Assembly (NCBI GenBank): GCA_030057915.1
Contig: JASGUC010000012.1
Coordinates: 24,399 to 88,398, forward strand
Length of the DNA: 64,000 nucleotides
Reading direction: 5' to 3'
From: Pseudomonadota bacterium
GTDB lineage: Bacteria > Desulfobacterota > Syntrophia > Syntrophales > UBA8958
The notes under the pieces are model-generated. The model was not told where the DNA came from and made no database searches. It saw nothing but the letters and a program-made list of their open reading frames with translations. Within the stretch, counting starts at the first letter, position 1. Each line of letters starts with the position of its first letter. A program made the translations under genes and the position numbers. This document shows, piece by piece, positions 19,706 to 31,440 of this stretch.

Positions 19706-20329
19706 ATGGCCTCGAAGAAACAATTGAGAACCGCCACGGTCAAAACCCGGAAGCAGAAAAAGGCGATGAAGAAATCCGTCCTCGCGCTTATGATCACGGT
19801 CCTGGTGGGCTTCCTGATTTTCTTCTTTCTCACCCTCTTCGATTATGTCTATCCGCCGGTCGGAGGTCAGGGCGCCGGGGCCGGGAAAAAGGAGAAGACG
19901 GCGGTGACCGTGTATTTTTCCGATGACAATGAGCGTTTCCTCGCGCCGGAAAAGAGGTATGTCCCGAAGGAGACGATCCCAACGGATGCGGCGCGGGAGG
20001 TGGTGAAGACCCTGCTGGACGGCTCTCGCACCGGCCTTGTCAACACCTTTCCGGAGAAGGTGGAGGTGATGAGTGTAAGGATAGACGGCGGCATCGCCTC
20101 CGTGAGCTTCAACCGCAATCTCGTGAAAAACCATCCCGGCGGCAGCGCCGCCGAGATGGCGACCATATATTCCCTGACCAATTCCTTGACGGAGAACATT
20201 CCGGAGATCAAAAAGGTCAAAATCCTCGTGGCCGGAAAGGAGATCGACTCCATCAAGGGCCATATCGATACGCGCCAGGCCTTTGCCCCCAACCGGGAGT
20301 TGATCGTTCAGGCCAAGGTGACGCCTTAG
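19706..20329 (+). CDS. GerMN domain membrane protein
   Basis: 207 aa. A basic N-terminus (RKQKKAMKKS) precedes one membrane helix (about residues 27-48), then an extracytoplasmic GerMN (sporulation/germination) domain with AVTVYFSDDNERFLAPEKR and ALVEGPRE-like REVVKTLLDG. In non-sporulating bacteria this domain occurs in envelope proteins of unknown role. ATG 19706 is spaced 8 bases from AGGAG; TTG 19703 is the alternative. It follows the TPR lipoprotein by 29 bp. Confidence 0.82.
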   Translation: MASKKQLRTATVKTRKQKKAMKKSVLALMITVLVGFLIFFFLTLFDYVYPPVGGQGAGAGKKEKTAVTVYFSDDNERFLAPEKRYVPKETIPTDAAREVVKTLLDGSRTGLVNTFPEKVEVMSVRIDGGIASVSFNRNLVKNHPGGSAAEMATIYSLTNSLTENIPEIKKVKILVAGKEIDSIKGHIDTRQAFAPNRELIVQAKVTP

Positions 20330-20340
20330 GATCGTAGCTC

Positions 20341-22374
20341 ATGCCGCCCAGATCGAGACTCGCCAAGATAAGAAATATCGGCATTGTGGCCCATATCGAC
20401 GCCGGAAAGACCACCGTAACGGAAAGGATGCTCTACTACACCGGCCGCTCCCATAAAATGGGCGAGGTGCATGACGGCGAGGCCGTCATGGATTGGATGC
20501 CCCAGGAGCAGGAGCGGGGCATCACCATATCCTCGGCCGTCACCACGTGCAATTGGCGTGACAGCGAGATCCATATCATCGACACCCCCGGTCATGTGGA
20601 TTTTACCATCGAGGTCGAGAGATGCCTGCGGGTCCTCGACGGCGCCGTGGCCGTATTCTGCGCGGTGGGCGGCGTGGAGCCCCAATCGGAGACGGTATGG
20701 CACCAGGCCGACAAATATGGCGTTCCCAAGATTGCCTTCATAAATAAAATGGATCGGGTCGGGGCGGATTTTTTCGGCGTCGTCGCGATGATGGGCCGAC
20801 GTTTCAACTCCGTGCCCCTACCGGTGCAGATCCCTTGGGGGGAGGCGGATCGGTTTCAGGGCATCATCGACCTGATTCGGCGAAAGTTGGTCGTCTGGGA
20901 TGGCGACACGCTTGGGATGGCCTATTCCCAGGGGGAAATCCCGCCGGATATGAAGGAAGCGGCGGACCGGCAACGGGAGACGATGATCGAAACCCTTGCC
21001 GAGCATGACGACGAGCTTGCGGATAGGTATCTCGAAGGCTTGGAGATAAGGGAAGAGGACATTGTCCGGGCCGTCCGCGGCGCCACCCTGAAGCTGCGGG
21101 TCGTGCCCGTCATGTGCGGTTCCGCCCTTAGGAACAAGGGCATTCAGCCGGTCCTGGACGCCGTTTTGGACTATCTGCCTTCCCCGGAGGATATTCCTCC
21201 CGTTCGCGGGGTGAATCCCGCAACCAGGGAGGAAGAGGTTCGCCACAGCGATCCCCAGGACGCCCTGGCGGCCCTGGCGTTCAAGATCGCGCAGGACGAA
21301 GGACGCAAGCTTACCTATCTGCGCATCTATTCCGGAAGGATCAAGGCCGGCGACGATCTCTACAATATCTCCAAGGGGAGAAAGGAAAAGGCCTCCAGGC
21401 TCTTGAAGATGCATGCCAACAAGCGGGAGCGTCTGGAATCGGCCCAGGCGGGGGATATCGTCGCCGTTATGGGCCTCAAGGAGGCCAAGACAGGGGACAC
21501 CATCTGCGACGAGACCCGGCCTCTGCTTCTGGAATCCATGGAATTTTACGAGCCCGTGATCAGCCAGGCCATCGAGGCGAAAACCCCCGCCGATCAGGAG
21601 AGGGTTTCCCTGGCCCTGGTAAAGCTGATGGAAGAGGACCCCACCCTGCGCCTCAAATATGACGATGAAACGGCGCAGACGGTCATCTCCGGGATGGGGG
21701 AGCTGCATCTGGAGGTGCTTATCGATCGCTTGCAGAGGGAATTCAATGCCCGGGTCAATGTGGGGAAGCCCCGGGTGGTGTATCGAGAAACCATCCAGAT
21801 GCCCGTGGAGGTGGAGGGAAGATTCGAAAGGGAGATCGGCGATCGCCGGCACCACGGACAGGTGACGCTCCAGTTGCGGCCTCGGGAGAGGGGAGTCGGC
21901 AATAGCTATGTGAACCACCTCGATGCGGAGGTCCTGCCGGCGGAGTTCCATGGGGCCATCGAAGAGGGAGTGCGAGAGGCCATGATGAGCGGGGTGATCG
22001 CCGGCTATCCGGTGGTGGATGTGGAAACGCTGGTGAAGAGCGCCTCTTTTCGCGAGGGGGAATCGTCAGCCCTGGGCTACAAGATTGCCGCCTCAACGGC
22101 GGCGCGGGAAGGATGCGAAAAGGGAGGGGCGCTGCTGTTGGAGCCCATTATGATTGTCGATGTGCTCACGCCCAGCGAGTTCATGGGTGAGGTGATCGGC
22201 GACATCAACGCCCGCCGGGGCGAAATACAATCCATAACCCCGAAAGGCGCCGTCAGCGAGATCAGGGCGAAGTTGCCCCTTAAGGCCCTCTTCGGATATT
22301 CCACCGATCTCCGTTCGGCGACCCAGGGCCGGGCCACATTCTCCATGCATTTCTTCCGTTATGACAAGGTGTGA
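20341..22374 (+). CDS. Elongation factor G (probable EF-G paralogue)
   Basis: 677 aa translational GTPase. G1 AHIDAGKTT, the switch I RGITI, G3 DTPGH and G4 NKMD are intact, followed by domains II-V; GYKIAAS and ARRGEIQSI in the last domains are EF-G hallmarks. It is not in a str operon with rpsL/rpsG/tuf and is about 15 residues shorter than canonical FusA, so it is probably a second EF-G. It starts 11 bp after the GerMN gene and is followed 51 bp later by a sigma54 activator. Confidence 0.9.
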   Translation: MPPRSRLAKIRNIGIVAHIDAGKTTVTERMLYYTGRSHKMGEVHDGEAVMDWMPQEQERGITISSAVTTCNWRDSEIHIIDTPGHVDFTIEVERCLRVLDGAVAVFCAVGGVEPQSETVWHQADKYGVPKIAFINKMDRVGADFFGVVAMMGRRFNSVPLPVQIPWGEADRFQGIIDLIRRKLVVWDGDTLGMAYSQGEIPPDMKEAADRQRETMIETLAEHDDELADRYLEGLEIREEDIVRAVRGATLKLRVVPVMCGSALRNKGIQPVLDAVLDYLPSPEDIPPVRGVNPATREEEVRHSDPQDALAALAFKIAQDEGRKLTYLRIYSGRIKAGDDLYNISKGRKEKASRLLKMHANKRERLESAQAGDIVAVMGLKEAKTGDTICDETRPLLLESMEFYEPVISQAIEAKTPADQERVSLALVKLMEEDPTLRLKYDDETAQTVISGMGELHLEVLIDRLQREFNARVNVGKPRVVYRETIQMPVEVEGRFEREIGDRRHHGQVTLQLRPRERGVGNSYVNHLDAEVLPAEFHGAIEEGVREAMMSGVIAGYPVVDVETLVKSASFREGESSALGYKIAASTAAREGCEKGGALLLEPIMIVDVLTPSEFMGEVIGDINARRGEIQSITPKGAVSEIRAKLPLKALFGYSTDLRSATQGRATFSMHFFRYDKV

Positions 22375-22425
22375 GGGTGTTGCCAATCGCCTCGGCCCGG
22401 CCGCAACGACAGGAGGTGATCATTG

Positions 22426-24585
22426 ATGCCGGCATATAGCGCGATGCCCTCTGTAACCGATGGGATGGTCGAGTTGTCCGATGGGATGACCGGACCGGCC
22501 CTCGACAAGGATCGACTTCTCAAGAGCATCTTCCGGATCAGCAACCTGCTGACGATGCAGGCCAATCAGGACGAGATTCTGGCGAAGATCCTCGATGAAC
22601 TCGTCGATGCCGTAGGTTTTGAGAGCGGCATCATCAGGCTCTTCGACGAAACGCAGCAGTGCCTGATAACGAAGGCGGTAAAGAATTACCGGGAGGAAGA
22701 TGCCGTCCGGGCCTTCAGCACCCCCCTGAATATCAAGGAGCACGACTGCCTGGCCACCAAGGTGGCGCGGACGGGAGATACGCTCACGATCAGAAACGCC
22801 GCCACGGATCCCCGCATTACCCCTCTGGACCGCATGCTCACCAATATCGTCAGCCGCGGGTCCATCGTCTGCGCCCCCCTGAGGATCGGGGATTACGTCA
22901 TCGGCACGTTGGCGGCGTGGCGTCGGGAGGAGGTCGATTTCTTCGCGGAGGAAATCAACCTCTTTCTCACCTTTTCCAATCAGGTCAGTGTAATCATCCA
23001 CAATGCCCGGCTGCTGGAAACGAATGCCGAAAAGATCAGACACCTGACGATACTGCAGGAAGCGGTCTCGGAGATGAACCAGAGTTACGCCCTTGACAAT
23101 CGCATCCTCGAAATCGTCTTCGCCAGCGCCTTGAAAATCGCCCAGGCCGAGCGGGCCATGGGTTATGTGTGGGACTTAGAGAAGGATCGCTGCTTGATCA
23201 ACGACGGCGAACGGGTGGTGGTGAAGAGCAAGCAGGAATGCGACAGGACGATGAGCGCCAGCCTCGTCCGGGAGGCGATCGAAAAGAATGCCACCGTCGT
23301 GAACGCCGCAATGGACGGCGGGGGAACCCGCCCCTTATTCCCGGATTTTCCCGTGGAAATCGCCATTCCTTTCCACATCCGGGATAAGTTTGTCGGGGCC
23401 CTGCTGTTGGCAAAACGAAAGGGCGGCTTCACCTCCGATCAGGTCAATGTCCTGGATGTCCTAATCAAAAACGCGGCCACGGCCTATGACAATGCCATTA
23501 TGCATTCCCTTCTCTCCCTGGAGGCGGAAACCCTGAAGACGGAGGTAGAGAAGTTGAAGGAGCGAGAGGATCATCTCATGGGTTTCCACGACATCCTGGG
23601 AAAATCAAGAAAGATGATCGACATCTTTCATGTTATCGCCGATGTGGCGGGACATGACACGAACATCCTGATACAGGGGGAGAGCGGCACGGGCAAGGAG
23701 CTGATCGCCCGGGCCATTCACCGCCATTCCCACCGAAGCCTGAAGCCATTCGTGGATATCAATTGCGCCGCCATTCCCGCCACGCTTCTGGAGAGCGAAT
23801 TGTTCGGCTACGAGGCGGGGGCCTTTACGGATGCCAGAAAAAGAAAAATCGGGCTGCTCGAGTATTGCTTCGGCGGCACGATGCTTCTTGACGAAATCGG
23901 GGAAATGCCGACTCAACTCCAGGCGAAATTTCTCCGCATGCTCGAAGACGGACACATCCGGCGGCTGGGAGGGAACGAGAACATCCCCATCGATGTGCGG
24001 TTCGTTTTCTCCACCAACCGGGATCTGGGCGAAATGGTCGCCGCCGGCGCCTTCCGGGAGGACCTCTTCTACCGCATCAGCGTGGTTCCTGTCATGATCC
24101 CGCCCCTCCGGGAACGGGCCGATGACATAGTCATGCTGGCCCGCTACTTCGTCCAGGAGTTCAATAAAAAATTTACCAAGCGGGTCAAGGGATTCACCCG
24201 GGAAGCGGAGGCGATTCTCCAGGCTTACTCCTGGCCGGGAAATGTCAGGGAACTGAAGAACATCATCGAGAGGATCATGATCCTCAAGGGGGTAGGTAAT
24301 GTCATTTCCGCCGACAACATGCCCGCGGAAATGAACATCCTGGCCAACAAGGATGTGAACATCAAGATTGCCCCCTTCCTCCGGCAGCTTCCCCTGACAG
24401 GGATCCACTACGATACGGTGACCGAAAAGATCCTCAAGGACGTCAAGGAGAGGATTCTGGAGAACGCCCTTCGGAAATCGGGCGGCAATAAGACGGAAGC
24501 GGCGAAGCAATTGGGGATTTCCCGCTATAAATTTATTCGGGAGCACAAGAAGTATCGGGAAGAGAAGCGCGGGGCGTCGCCATGA
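22426..24585 (+). CDS. Sigma54-dependent transcriptional activator with two GAF domains
   Basis: 719 aa. Two GAF sensor domains (about 35-190 and 205-355) are followed by a AAA+ domain (about 385-620) with Walker A GESGTGKE, Walker B MLLDEIGEMP and the loop that contacts sigma54. That loop reads GAFTDA (about 465-470) instead of GAFTGA. A Fis-type helix-turn-helix ends the protein (NKTEAAKQLGISRYKFIREH). A perfect AGGAGGTGAT precedes ATG 22426. No receiver domain is present, so activity is probably set by GAF ligands. Tandem palindromes and a sigma54 promoter lie directly downstream, the likely target. rpoN is at 52776. Confidence 0.93.
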   Translation: MPAYSAMPSVTDGMVELSDGMTGPALDKDRLLKSIFRISNLLTMQANQDEILAKILDELVDAVGFESGIIRLFDETQQCLITKAVKNYREEDAVRAFSTPLNIKEHDCLATKVARTGDTLTIRNAATDPRITPLDRMLTNIVSRGSIVCAPLRIGDYVIGTLAAWRREEVDFFAEEINLFLTFSNQVSVIIHNARLLETNAEKIRHLTILQEAVSEMNQSYALDNRILEIVFASALKIAQAERAMGYVWDLEKDRCLINDGERVVVKSKQECDRTMSASLVREAIEKNATVVNAAMDGGGTRPLFPDFPVEIAIPFHIRDKFVGALLLAKRKGGFTSDQVNVLDVLIKNAATAYDNAIMHSLLSLEAETLKTEVEKLKEREDHLMGFHDILGKSRKMIDIFHVIADVAGHDTNILIQGESGTGKELIARAIHRHSHRSLKPFVDINCAAIPATLLESELFGYEAGAFTDARKRKIGLLEYCFGGTMLLDEIGEMPTQLQAKFLRMLEDGHIRRLGGNENIPIDVRFVFSTNRDLGEMVAAGAFREDLFYRISVVPVMIPPLRERADDIVMLARYFVQEFNKKFTKRVKGFTREAEAILQAYSWPGNVRELKNIIERIMILKGVGNVISADNMPAEMNILANKDVNIKIAPFLRQLPLTGIHYDTVTEKILKDVKERILENALRKSGGNKTEAAKQLGISRYKFIREHKKYREEKRGASP

Positions 24586-24604
24586 TTGCCGCCGTCTTCC
24601 GCAT

Positions 24605-24639
24605 GTGCGCGCCGCGCACGGACGGTGCGCAATGCGCAC
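24605..24639. promoter_or_regulatory. Two tandem 15-bp palindromes, probable enhancer (UAS)
   Basis: GTGCGCG-C-CGCGCAC (24605-24619) and GTGCGCA-A-TGCGCAC (24625-24639) are each perfect 7-1-7 palindromes. They are 20 bp apart centre to centre, two helical turns, the geometry of cooperating dimers. They lie about 240-260 bp upstream of the inferred sigma54 transcription start and 20 bp after the activator's stop codon, as expected for enhancer sites of that activator. Confidence 0.65.
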
Positions 24640-24692
24640 GGCGTTCAGATGGCCTATGGGGCGCGCTTTCCCCGTTCCCCTCCCCTGTGGGC

Positions 24693-24707
24693 GTTCGCTA
24701 AGCGCAC
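24693..24707. promoter_or_regulatory. Third, degenerate copy of the palindrome
   Basis: GTTCGCT-A-AGCGCAC keeps the 7-1-7 layout with one mismatched pair. With the flanking GC on each side it is a 9-1-9 repeat. Its centre is 68 bp from that of the second palindrome and about 173 bp upstream of the inferred start. Confidence 0.4.
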
Positions 24708-24846
24708 GCTCGTCGTCCGGTAATTTCCCTCCCCGCCATGGCATCCGCTCCCTTACGATTCATTGCGAAGGCAATGAAGGGGCAAATGCACAGTTATATT
24801 GACGAATTTCTCTCCTTCAAAAATAAGGCCCCGCTCCTGCTTGTCC

Positions 24847-24862
24847 TGGCACGACGATTGCA
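24847..24862 (+). promoter_or_regulatory. Consensus sigma54 (-24/-12) promoter
   Basis: CTGGCACGACGATTGCA (24846-24862) matches every specified position of the sigma54 consensus YTGGCACGNNNNTTGCW. GG at 24848-24849 and GC at 24860-24861 have the required 10-bp gap. Transcription should begin near 24873. The following sequence is AT-rich. Confidence 0.85.
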
Positions 24863-25128
24863 ATCAAATAGATTCAAAAAGACGCAAATCATGGGTGTGG
24901 AGGAAAAGAATCAGTCGAGGCAGGATTCAGGCAGCGAGAAGGATTCAGGGCATCACAGGTTTGACAGACAGATAGTGCATGATTTTTTCCTCTCCCTAGA
25001 TAGCGGCGGGAATGTCGAAACGTTAACCGGGCAAGAAGACAAAAGCGTAATTGACGAGGTAAAGGAAGCAAACGGGGAGTCCTCTCCCTGCCTGGATCAT
25101 CCTGCGATTAAAAAATAGGTTTCAATGC

Positions 25129-25164
25129 CGGTGGGTGGTTTACATCCCTCCTTTCCACCCACCG
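25129..25164 (+). repeat. Stem-loop 1 of the tandem pair
   Basis: CGGTGGGTGG pairs with CCACCCACCG around a 16-nt loop containing TCCCTCC. It is not followed by a T-run, so it is not a terminator on the plus strand. Confidence 0.75.
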
Positions 25165-25221
25165 CCCCCCTTAAAGGGCGATCTGAAGGGGAAATTAGCG
25201 ATACCCTTTCAGTTTATATAC

Positions 25222-25263
25222 AGGTGGATGGTTTAGTCCCTCCTTTTCCATCCACCTTTTTTT
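25222..25263 (+). terminator. Stem-loop 2 and Rho-independent terminator
   Basis: AGGTGGATGG pairs with CCATCCACCT and is followed by seven Ts. The loop is TTTAGTCCCTCCTTTT. The T-run abuts the minus-strand ychF stop codon, so it ends plus-strand transcription just before the convergent gene. Confidence 0.85.
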
Positions 25264-26356
25264 ATACATTGAAACGGAATAACACGATATCCCCGTCCTT
25301 GATCCGGTAATCCCTCCCCTCCGAACGAACGAGCCCTTTTTCCCTGGCGGCGGCGATGCTCCCCGCATCCCGGAAAGCCTCGAAGTGGAGGATCTCCGCA
25401 CGGATAAAACCCCTTTCCATGTCGCTATGGATCTTCCCGGCGGCCTGGCTCGCCTTGATGTCCTGGGGGATGGTCCAGGCCCGGAGTTCCGCGCCGACGG
25501 TCGTGTAAAAGGTAATCAGACCCAAAAGGGCGTAGCCCGCCCGAATCAGCTTTTCCAATCCCGATTCCTGGAGTCCGAGGTCCTGGAGAAATGCCGCCCG
25601 TTCCTCCGGCGCCAGTTCCGCGATTTCCGCTTCCATGTCCCCGCAGATGGTTACGGAGGAAGCGCCCTCCCGGGTGGCTATCTCCTCCACGGTCCTGATG
25701 TAGGTCTGGGGCCCCTTCAGCACGGCTTCGCTGACGTTGGCCACATAAAGGACCTGCTTGTCCGTCAGGAGGCGCAAATCCTTGCGTGTTTCCGCATCCT
25801 CCTCCGTCGGGGCGAGATTTCGACAGGGTATGCCGCGACCCAGGGCATTCTTGACCTTACGTAAAAATTCAAGGGTGGGGACGGCCTCCCGGTCGCCGGT
25901 TTTCACTCTCTTCTCAACCGTCGGGAGTCGCCGGTCGATGGTTTCCAGATCGGCGAGCAGCAATTCGGTGTTGACAATCTCGATGTCCCGCCCGGGATCC
26001 ACCAGGCCATCGACGTGGACAACATCGGGGTCGTCGAAACAGCGGACAATATGCACGATGGCGTCAACCTCCCGGATATGACCGAGAAATTTGTTGCCCA
26101 GTCCCTCCCCGCGGCTGGCCCCTTTTACCAGGCCAGCAATATCCAGGAATTCCATGGTGGTATATGTCTTCTTCGGCGGCTGGAGGATCGCGGCGATAAA
26201 ATCCAGTCGTGGATCGGGAACGGACACCACCCCGATGTTGGGATCGATGGTGCAGAAGGGATAATTTGCCACCTCCGCCCCGGCGGCGGTAAGGGCGTTG
26301 AAGATCGTTGACTTGCCCACATTGGGGAGGCCAACGATGCCGCAGCGAAATCCCAT
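25262..26356 (-). CDS. ychF: Redox-regulated ATPase/GTPase YchF
   Basis: Obg-related P-loop protein (OLA1 family) that binds ribosomes and hydrolyses ATP. G1 [14 protein letters not shown] begins at residue 8; switch and G3 regions read [19 protein letters not shown]. The C-terminal TGS domain includes [25 protein letters not shown] (key part [17 protein letters not shown]). The protein is 364 aa. ATG 26356 has AAGGAG 7 bases upstream; the ATG at 26377 is less well placed. It is separated from hppA by a terminator. Confidence 0.96.
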   Translation of the reverse strand: MGFRCGIVGLPNVGKSTIFNALTAAGAEVANYPFCTIDPNIGVVSVPDPRLDFIAAILQPPKKTYTTMEFLDIAGLVKGASRGEGLGNKFLGHIREVDAIVHIVRCFDDPDVVHVDGLVDPGRDIEIVNTELLLADLETIDRRLPTVEKRVKTGDREAVPTLEFLRKVKNALGRGIPCRNLAPTEEDAETRKDLRLLTDKQVLYVANVSEAVLKGPQTYIRTVEEIATREGASSVTICGDMEAEIAELAPEERAAFLQDLGLQESGLEKLIRAGYALLGLITFYTTVGAELRAWTIPQDIKASQAAGKIHSDMERGFIRAEILHFEAFRDAGSIAAAREKGLVRSEGRDYRIKDGDIVLFRFNV

Positions 26357-26511
26357 GCTCAGACTCCTTTCCGCCATGATGGCGCCGCCGGGGACAAGGC
26401 CCTCGCATCATCCCCCGCGGGACACCCGGATCGTCTCCGGGGAAACGCCCGGAGGCGTGGGAAAACGATCTGCCTGTGCCTAATGGGTTTCCGTGTTTTT
26501 GTCAAGGCCAT

Positions 26512-26545
26512 AAAAAAGGCGCCCCCCCGTTTGGGGAGGCGCCTT
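26512..26545 (-). terminator. Rho-independent terminator of hppA
   Basis: On the minus strand AAGGCGCC (26545-26538) pairs with GGCGCCTT (26523-26516) and runs into TTTTTT. It lies about 45 bp after the hppA stop. Confidence 0.85.
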
Positions 26546-26591
26546 CGATGTTTTGGACCCCGATTGGGTCAGGACAAGGACAAGGGGCCGG

Positions 26592-29035
<2,444 letters not shown>

Positions 29036-29036
<1 letters not shown>

Positions 29037-29629
29037 TAAACCTCCTCAGATAAATTATTTATGGTGCTGCCGTTATATTGGTTCATAGCCGCCTGAATCC
29101 CGGAAGAGACGATTTTTCTTGCCGCGTTGGCGGCTGTAGTAACAACCGCCGGCAGGAGCTTCATCTCCTCGCTGGTAAAGGGATCGAGGACATGGCGCTC
29201 GGTCAATTCCTTTTCAACCGGTTTTCCGATGCCCACCCGCACTCTCAAGAAATCCGCGCATCCCAGGTGATGAATGACCGACACTAGTCCTTTGTGTCCC
29301 CCATGACCGCCTCCCGCCTTTAGCCTCAGGACCGTAAAGGGCAGGTCGAGATCGTCGTGGACGACTATGACTTCATCCGGCTTTTCCAGTCTGTAATAAT
29401 CAAAGAGCCTGCGCACGGGCTCGCCGCTCAGGTTCATGTATGTCTGGGGCTTGACAAGCAAGACCGTCGCGGCGCCGATCCGCGCCCTGCCAATCGTGGC
29501 GCCGAATCTATGTCGTTCCAGCGGCGCTTCCAGTTCCCGGACCAGGCGATCAATGACCAGGAAGCCGGCATTATGACGCGTTCCCTCGTAACGCCGCCCC
29601 GGATTGCCGAGCCCGACGATCAGAAACAT
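29036..29629 (-). CDS. pth: Peptidyl-tRNA hydrolase
   Basis: Recycles peptidyl-tRNA. The N-terminus MFLIVGLGNPGRRYEGTRHNAGF carries the conserved Asn and catalytic His (key part GNPGRRYEGTRHNAGF), with KPQTYMNLSGEPV and VVHDDLDLPFTVLRLKAGGGHGGHKGL following (key HDDLDLPF and GGHGGHKGL). The protein is 197 aa. The ATG at 29629 matches the family start; an upstream ATG at 29650 would add 7 residues. It lies 48 bp after rplY. Confidence 0.95.
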
Positions 29630-29677
29630 CCGCACCCGACCCTTCGGCAAAGCCGCATGATTTCACCGCCGGCAAAG

Positions 29678-30307
29678 TCATTCCGTATCCGAGGCCTTCT
29701 GCTTCAATACTTCCGCCTCTTCCTCTGATTCCGTCTTCATGGCTTCCCTGGTGACCGCCACCATGGCCAGGATGGCCTCATCGGCATCCAGGATGTCTAT
29801 CCCCTCCATGGCCGGAATGTCTTTTACCCTTAACGCCTCGCCTACCTTGAGAGCGCTGATGTCTAAGCCGATATGTTCCGGAAGGACGGAAGGCAGACAC
29901 GTAAGCGACACCTCTCGTTTCAGGATCTGCAGCTCGCCCCCGAACTCTACCCCCGCGGGGACGCCCTCGAACCGCAGGGGCACGGCGGCGGTCAATTTGT
30001 GATCCATGCTGATTTCATAGAAATCCACATGGAGAAGCCGTCCCGTCAGGGGATCCTGCTGTGTATCCTTGATGATCGATATCCGCTCCCAAGAGGCGTC
30101 CCCGTCTTCCACGCGCAGATTTATGAAGGCGTTATCATCCTTTCTCTTGAAGAATTCCTTCATGTCGGCGGCGCTGACGGTCAGCATGACCGCCTCCGCC
30201 CTCGGATTGTAAAAAACGGCCGGAATCAGCCCGTGGGCGCGAGCGCGTCGGGCGGGGCCTTTTCCGGAGATCTTGCGGGCAGACGCCCTCATTGCCATGG
30301 CTTCCAT
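29678..30307 (-). CDS. rplY: 50S ribosomal protein L25 (long, Ctc-type)
   Basis: Binds 5S rRNA. The N-terminal L25 domain spans about residues 5-95 (ARKISGKGPARRARAHGLIPAV), with a C-terminal TL5 beta domain ending near 185 and an acidic tail. The protein is 209 aa, the long form. TAGGAGG precedes the ATG at 30307. It starts 9 bp after prs, the usual prs-rplY-pth order. Confidence 0.94.
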   Translation of the reverse strand: MEAMAMRASARKISGKGPARRARAHGLIPAVFYNPRAEAVMLTVSAADMKEFFKRKDDNAFINLRVEDGDASWERISIIKDTQQDPLTGRLLHVDFYEISMDHKLTAAVPLRFEGVPAGVEFGGELQILKREVSLTCLPSVLPEHIGLDISALKVGEALRVKDIPAMEGIDILDADEAILAMVAVTREAMKTESEEEAEVLKQKASDTE

Positions 30308-30316
30308 TGATGCCTC

Positions 30317-31258
30317 CTAAATAAAGAGTGAACTCACCGAATCGTCGTAGTATATCCGACGCACCGCCTCGCTGAGGAGACCGGCCACGGAAAGGACCTT
30401 CACACGTTTGCATGCCCGGGCGCCGTCGTGCAACGGGATGGTGTCCGTGACGATGATCTCCTTGATGTCGGAATTCTCCAGACGTTCCATGGCGGGTCCG
30501 GAGAGGACGGGATGGGTGCAGCATACCGATACATCGACCGCCCCGGCCTCCTTGAGGGCCTTGGCCGCCTTGACTACGGTGCCGGCGGTGTCGATCAGAT
30601 CGTCGAGAACAACGACCCGCTTTCCATCGACATTGCCGATGATGTTCATTACCTGGGCTTCGTTGGGCCCTTCCCGGCGCTTGTCGATGATGGCCAGGCC
30701 CACCCCCATCCGGGTGGCGAAGGCCCGGGCCCGGACCACGCCCCCCGTATCGGGAGAGACGATCACGGTGTTGTCGTGATAATACTCCTTTATGTAATCG
30801 AGCAGGACCGGGGTGGCGAAGAGGTTGTCCACGGGTATGTTGAAAAAACCCTGGATCTGGCCGGCGTGGAGGTCCATGGAAAGCACCCGATTCGCCCCGG
30901 CGGTGGCTATCAAGTCCGCCACGAGCTTTGCGGAGATCGGCGCCCGGGGGGCGACTTTCCTGTCCTGGCGGGCGTAGCCGTAATAGGGGATGACGGCGGT
31001 GATCCGATAAGCCGAAGCCCTTTTCATGGCGTCTATCATGATCAGGAGTTCCATGAGGGTTACGTTCACGGGCGGGCACGTCGATTGGACGATAAAGACA
31101 TCCATTCCCCGGACATTCTCGTTGATTTCCACCCGCGTTTCTCCATCGCAGAAGATCGACACGTTGGCCTTGCCCAAGGAGACGCCCAGGTTTTTGCTTA
31201 TCTTAGCCGCAAGATCCGGCGTGGCGTTTCCGGAGAAGATACGAATTCTCTCTAACAT
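30317..31258 (-). CDS. prs: Ribose-phosphate pyrophosphokinase
   Basis: Makes PRPP from ribose 5-phosphate and ATP. Motifs seen: [16 protein letters not shown] at the N-terminus, the flexible-loop RQDRK ([10 protein letters not shown]), and the PRPP-binding [13 protein letters not shown]. The protein is 313 aa, normal length. ATG 31258 follows GAGGAAGCAG; the longer open frame to 31327 would run through the tRNA gene. It is downstream of tRNA-Gln and ispE. Confidence 0.96.
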   Translation of the reverse strand: MLERIRIFSGNATPDLAAKISKNLGVSLGKANVSIFCDGETRVEINENVRGMDVFIVQSTCPPVNVTLMELLIMIDAMKRASAYRITAVIPYYGYARQDRKVAPRAPISAKLVADLIATAGANRVLSMDLHAGQIQGFFNIPVDNLFATPVLLDYIKEYYHDNTVIVSPDTGGVVRARAFATRMGVGLAIIDKRREGPNEAQVMNIIGNVDGKRVVVLDDLIDTAGTVVKAAKALKEAGAVDVSVCCTHPVLSGPAMERLENSDIKEIIVTDTIPLHDGARACKRVKVLSVAGLLSEAVRRIYYDDSVSSLFI

Positions 31259-31291
31259 CTGCTTCCTCTTTTGCAGCGTGCGGCAGCGTAT

Positions 31292-31366
31292 TGGCTGGGG
31301 CGGGAGGATTCGAACCTCCGTATGCAAGATCCAAATTCTTGTGTCTTACCGCTTGACGACGCCCCA
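31292..31366 (-). tRNA. tRNA-Gln (anticodon TTG)
   Basis: Read on the minus strand, acceptor TGGGGCG pairs with CGCCCCA, followed by discriminator G and an encoded CCA. The anticodon stem CAAGA/TCTTG encloses the loop ATTTGGA, giving anticodon TTG. The T arm CGGAGGTTCGAATCCTCCG-type stem contains the conserved TTCGAAT. It lies between ispE and prs. Confidence 0.96.
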
Positions 31367-31440
31367 TTGTTGTCCGTGCTTAACGAGGAATGGCTCGGGT
31401 GTGAAGGAAGAAAGAGAGAGGATTGCGCCGAAAAGTCCTT

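Larger units (their letters stand above)
24873..25263 (+). ncRNA. Candidate sigma54-dependent small RNA with paired stem-loops
   Basis: The transcript is inferred from the promoter at 24847 to the T7 run at 25257-25263. It carries stem-loop 1 (25129-25164) and stem-loop 2 (25222-25257), each with a 10-bp stem and a 16-nt loop. The loops TTTACATCCCTCCTTT and TTTAGTCCCTCCTTTT share an anti-Shine-Dalgarno-like core. Two stem pairs differ by compensatory changes (G-C to A-T, C-G to A-T). Two more TCCTCTCCCT motifs occur near 24989 and 25080, and several GGA motifs are present. An in-frame ATG at 24891 could encode 75 aa to 25118, but it has no ribosome binding site and resembles nothing I know, so RNA function is preferred. 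Confidence 0.55.

Noticed and set aside
24738..25118. 126-codon open frame (75 codons from ATG 24891) across the candidate sRNA
   Set aside because: No ribosome binding site at any start, promoter lies inside the frame, third-position GC lower than real genes here and no family resemblance. Kept as the alternative hypothesis for the transcript.
26477..26505. TTGACA with TAGGCA as a minus-strand ychF promoter
   Set aside because: The -10 hexamer matches only two positions; it overlaps the end of the hppA terminator region.
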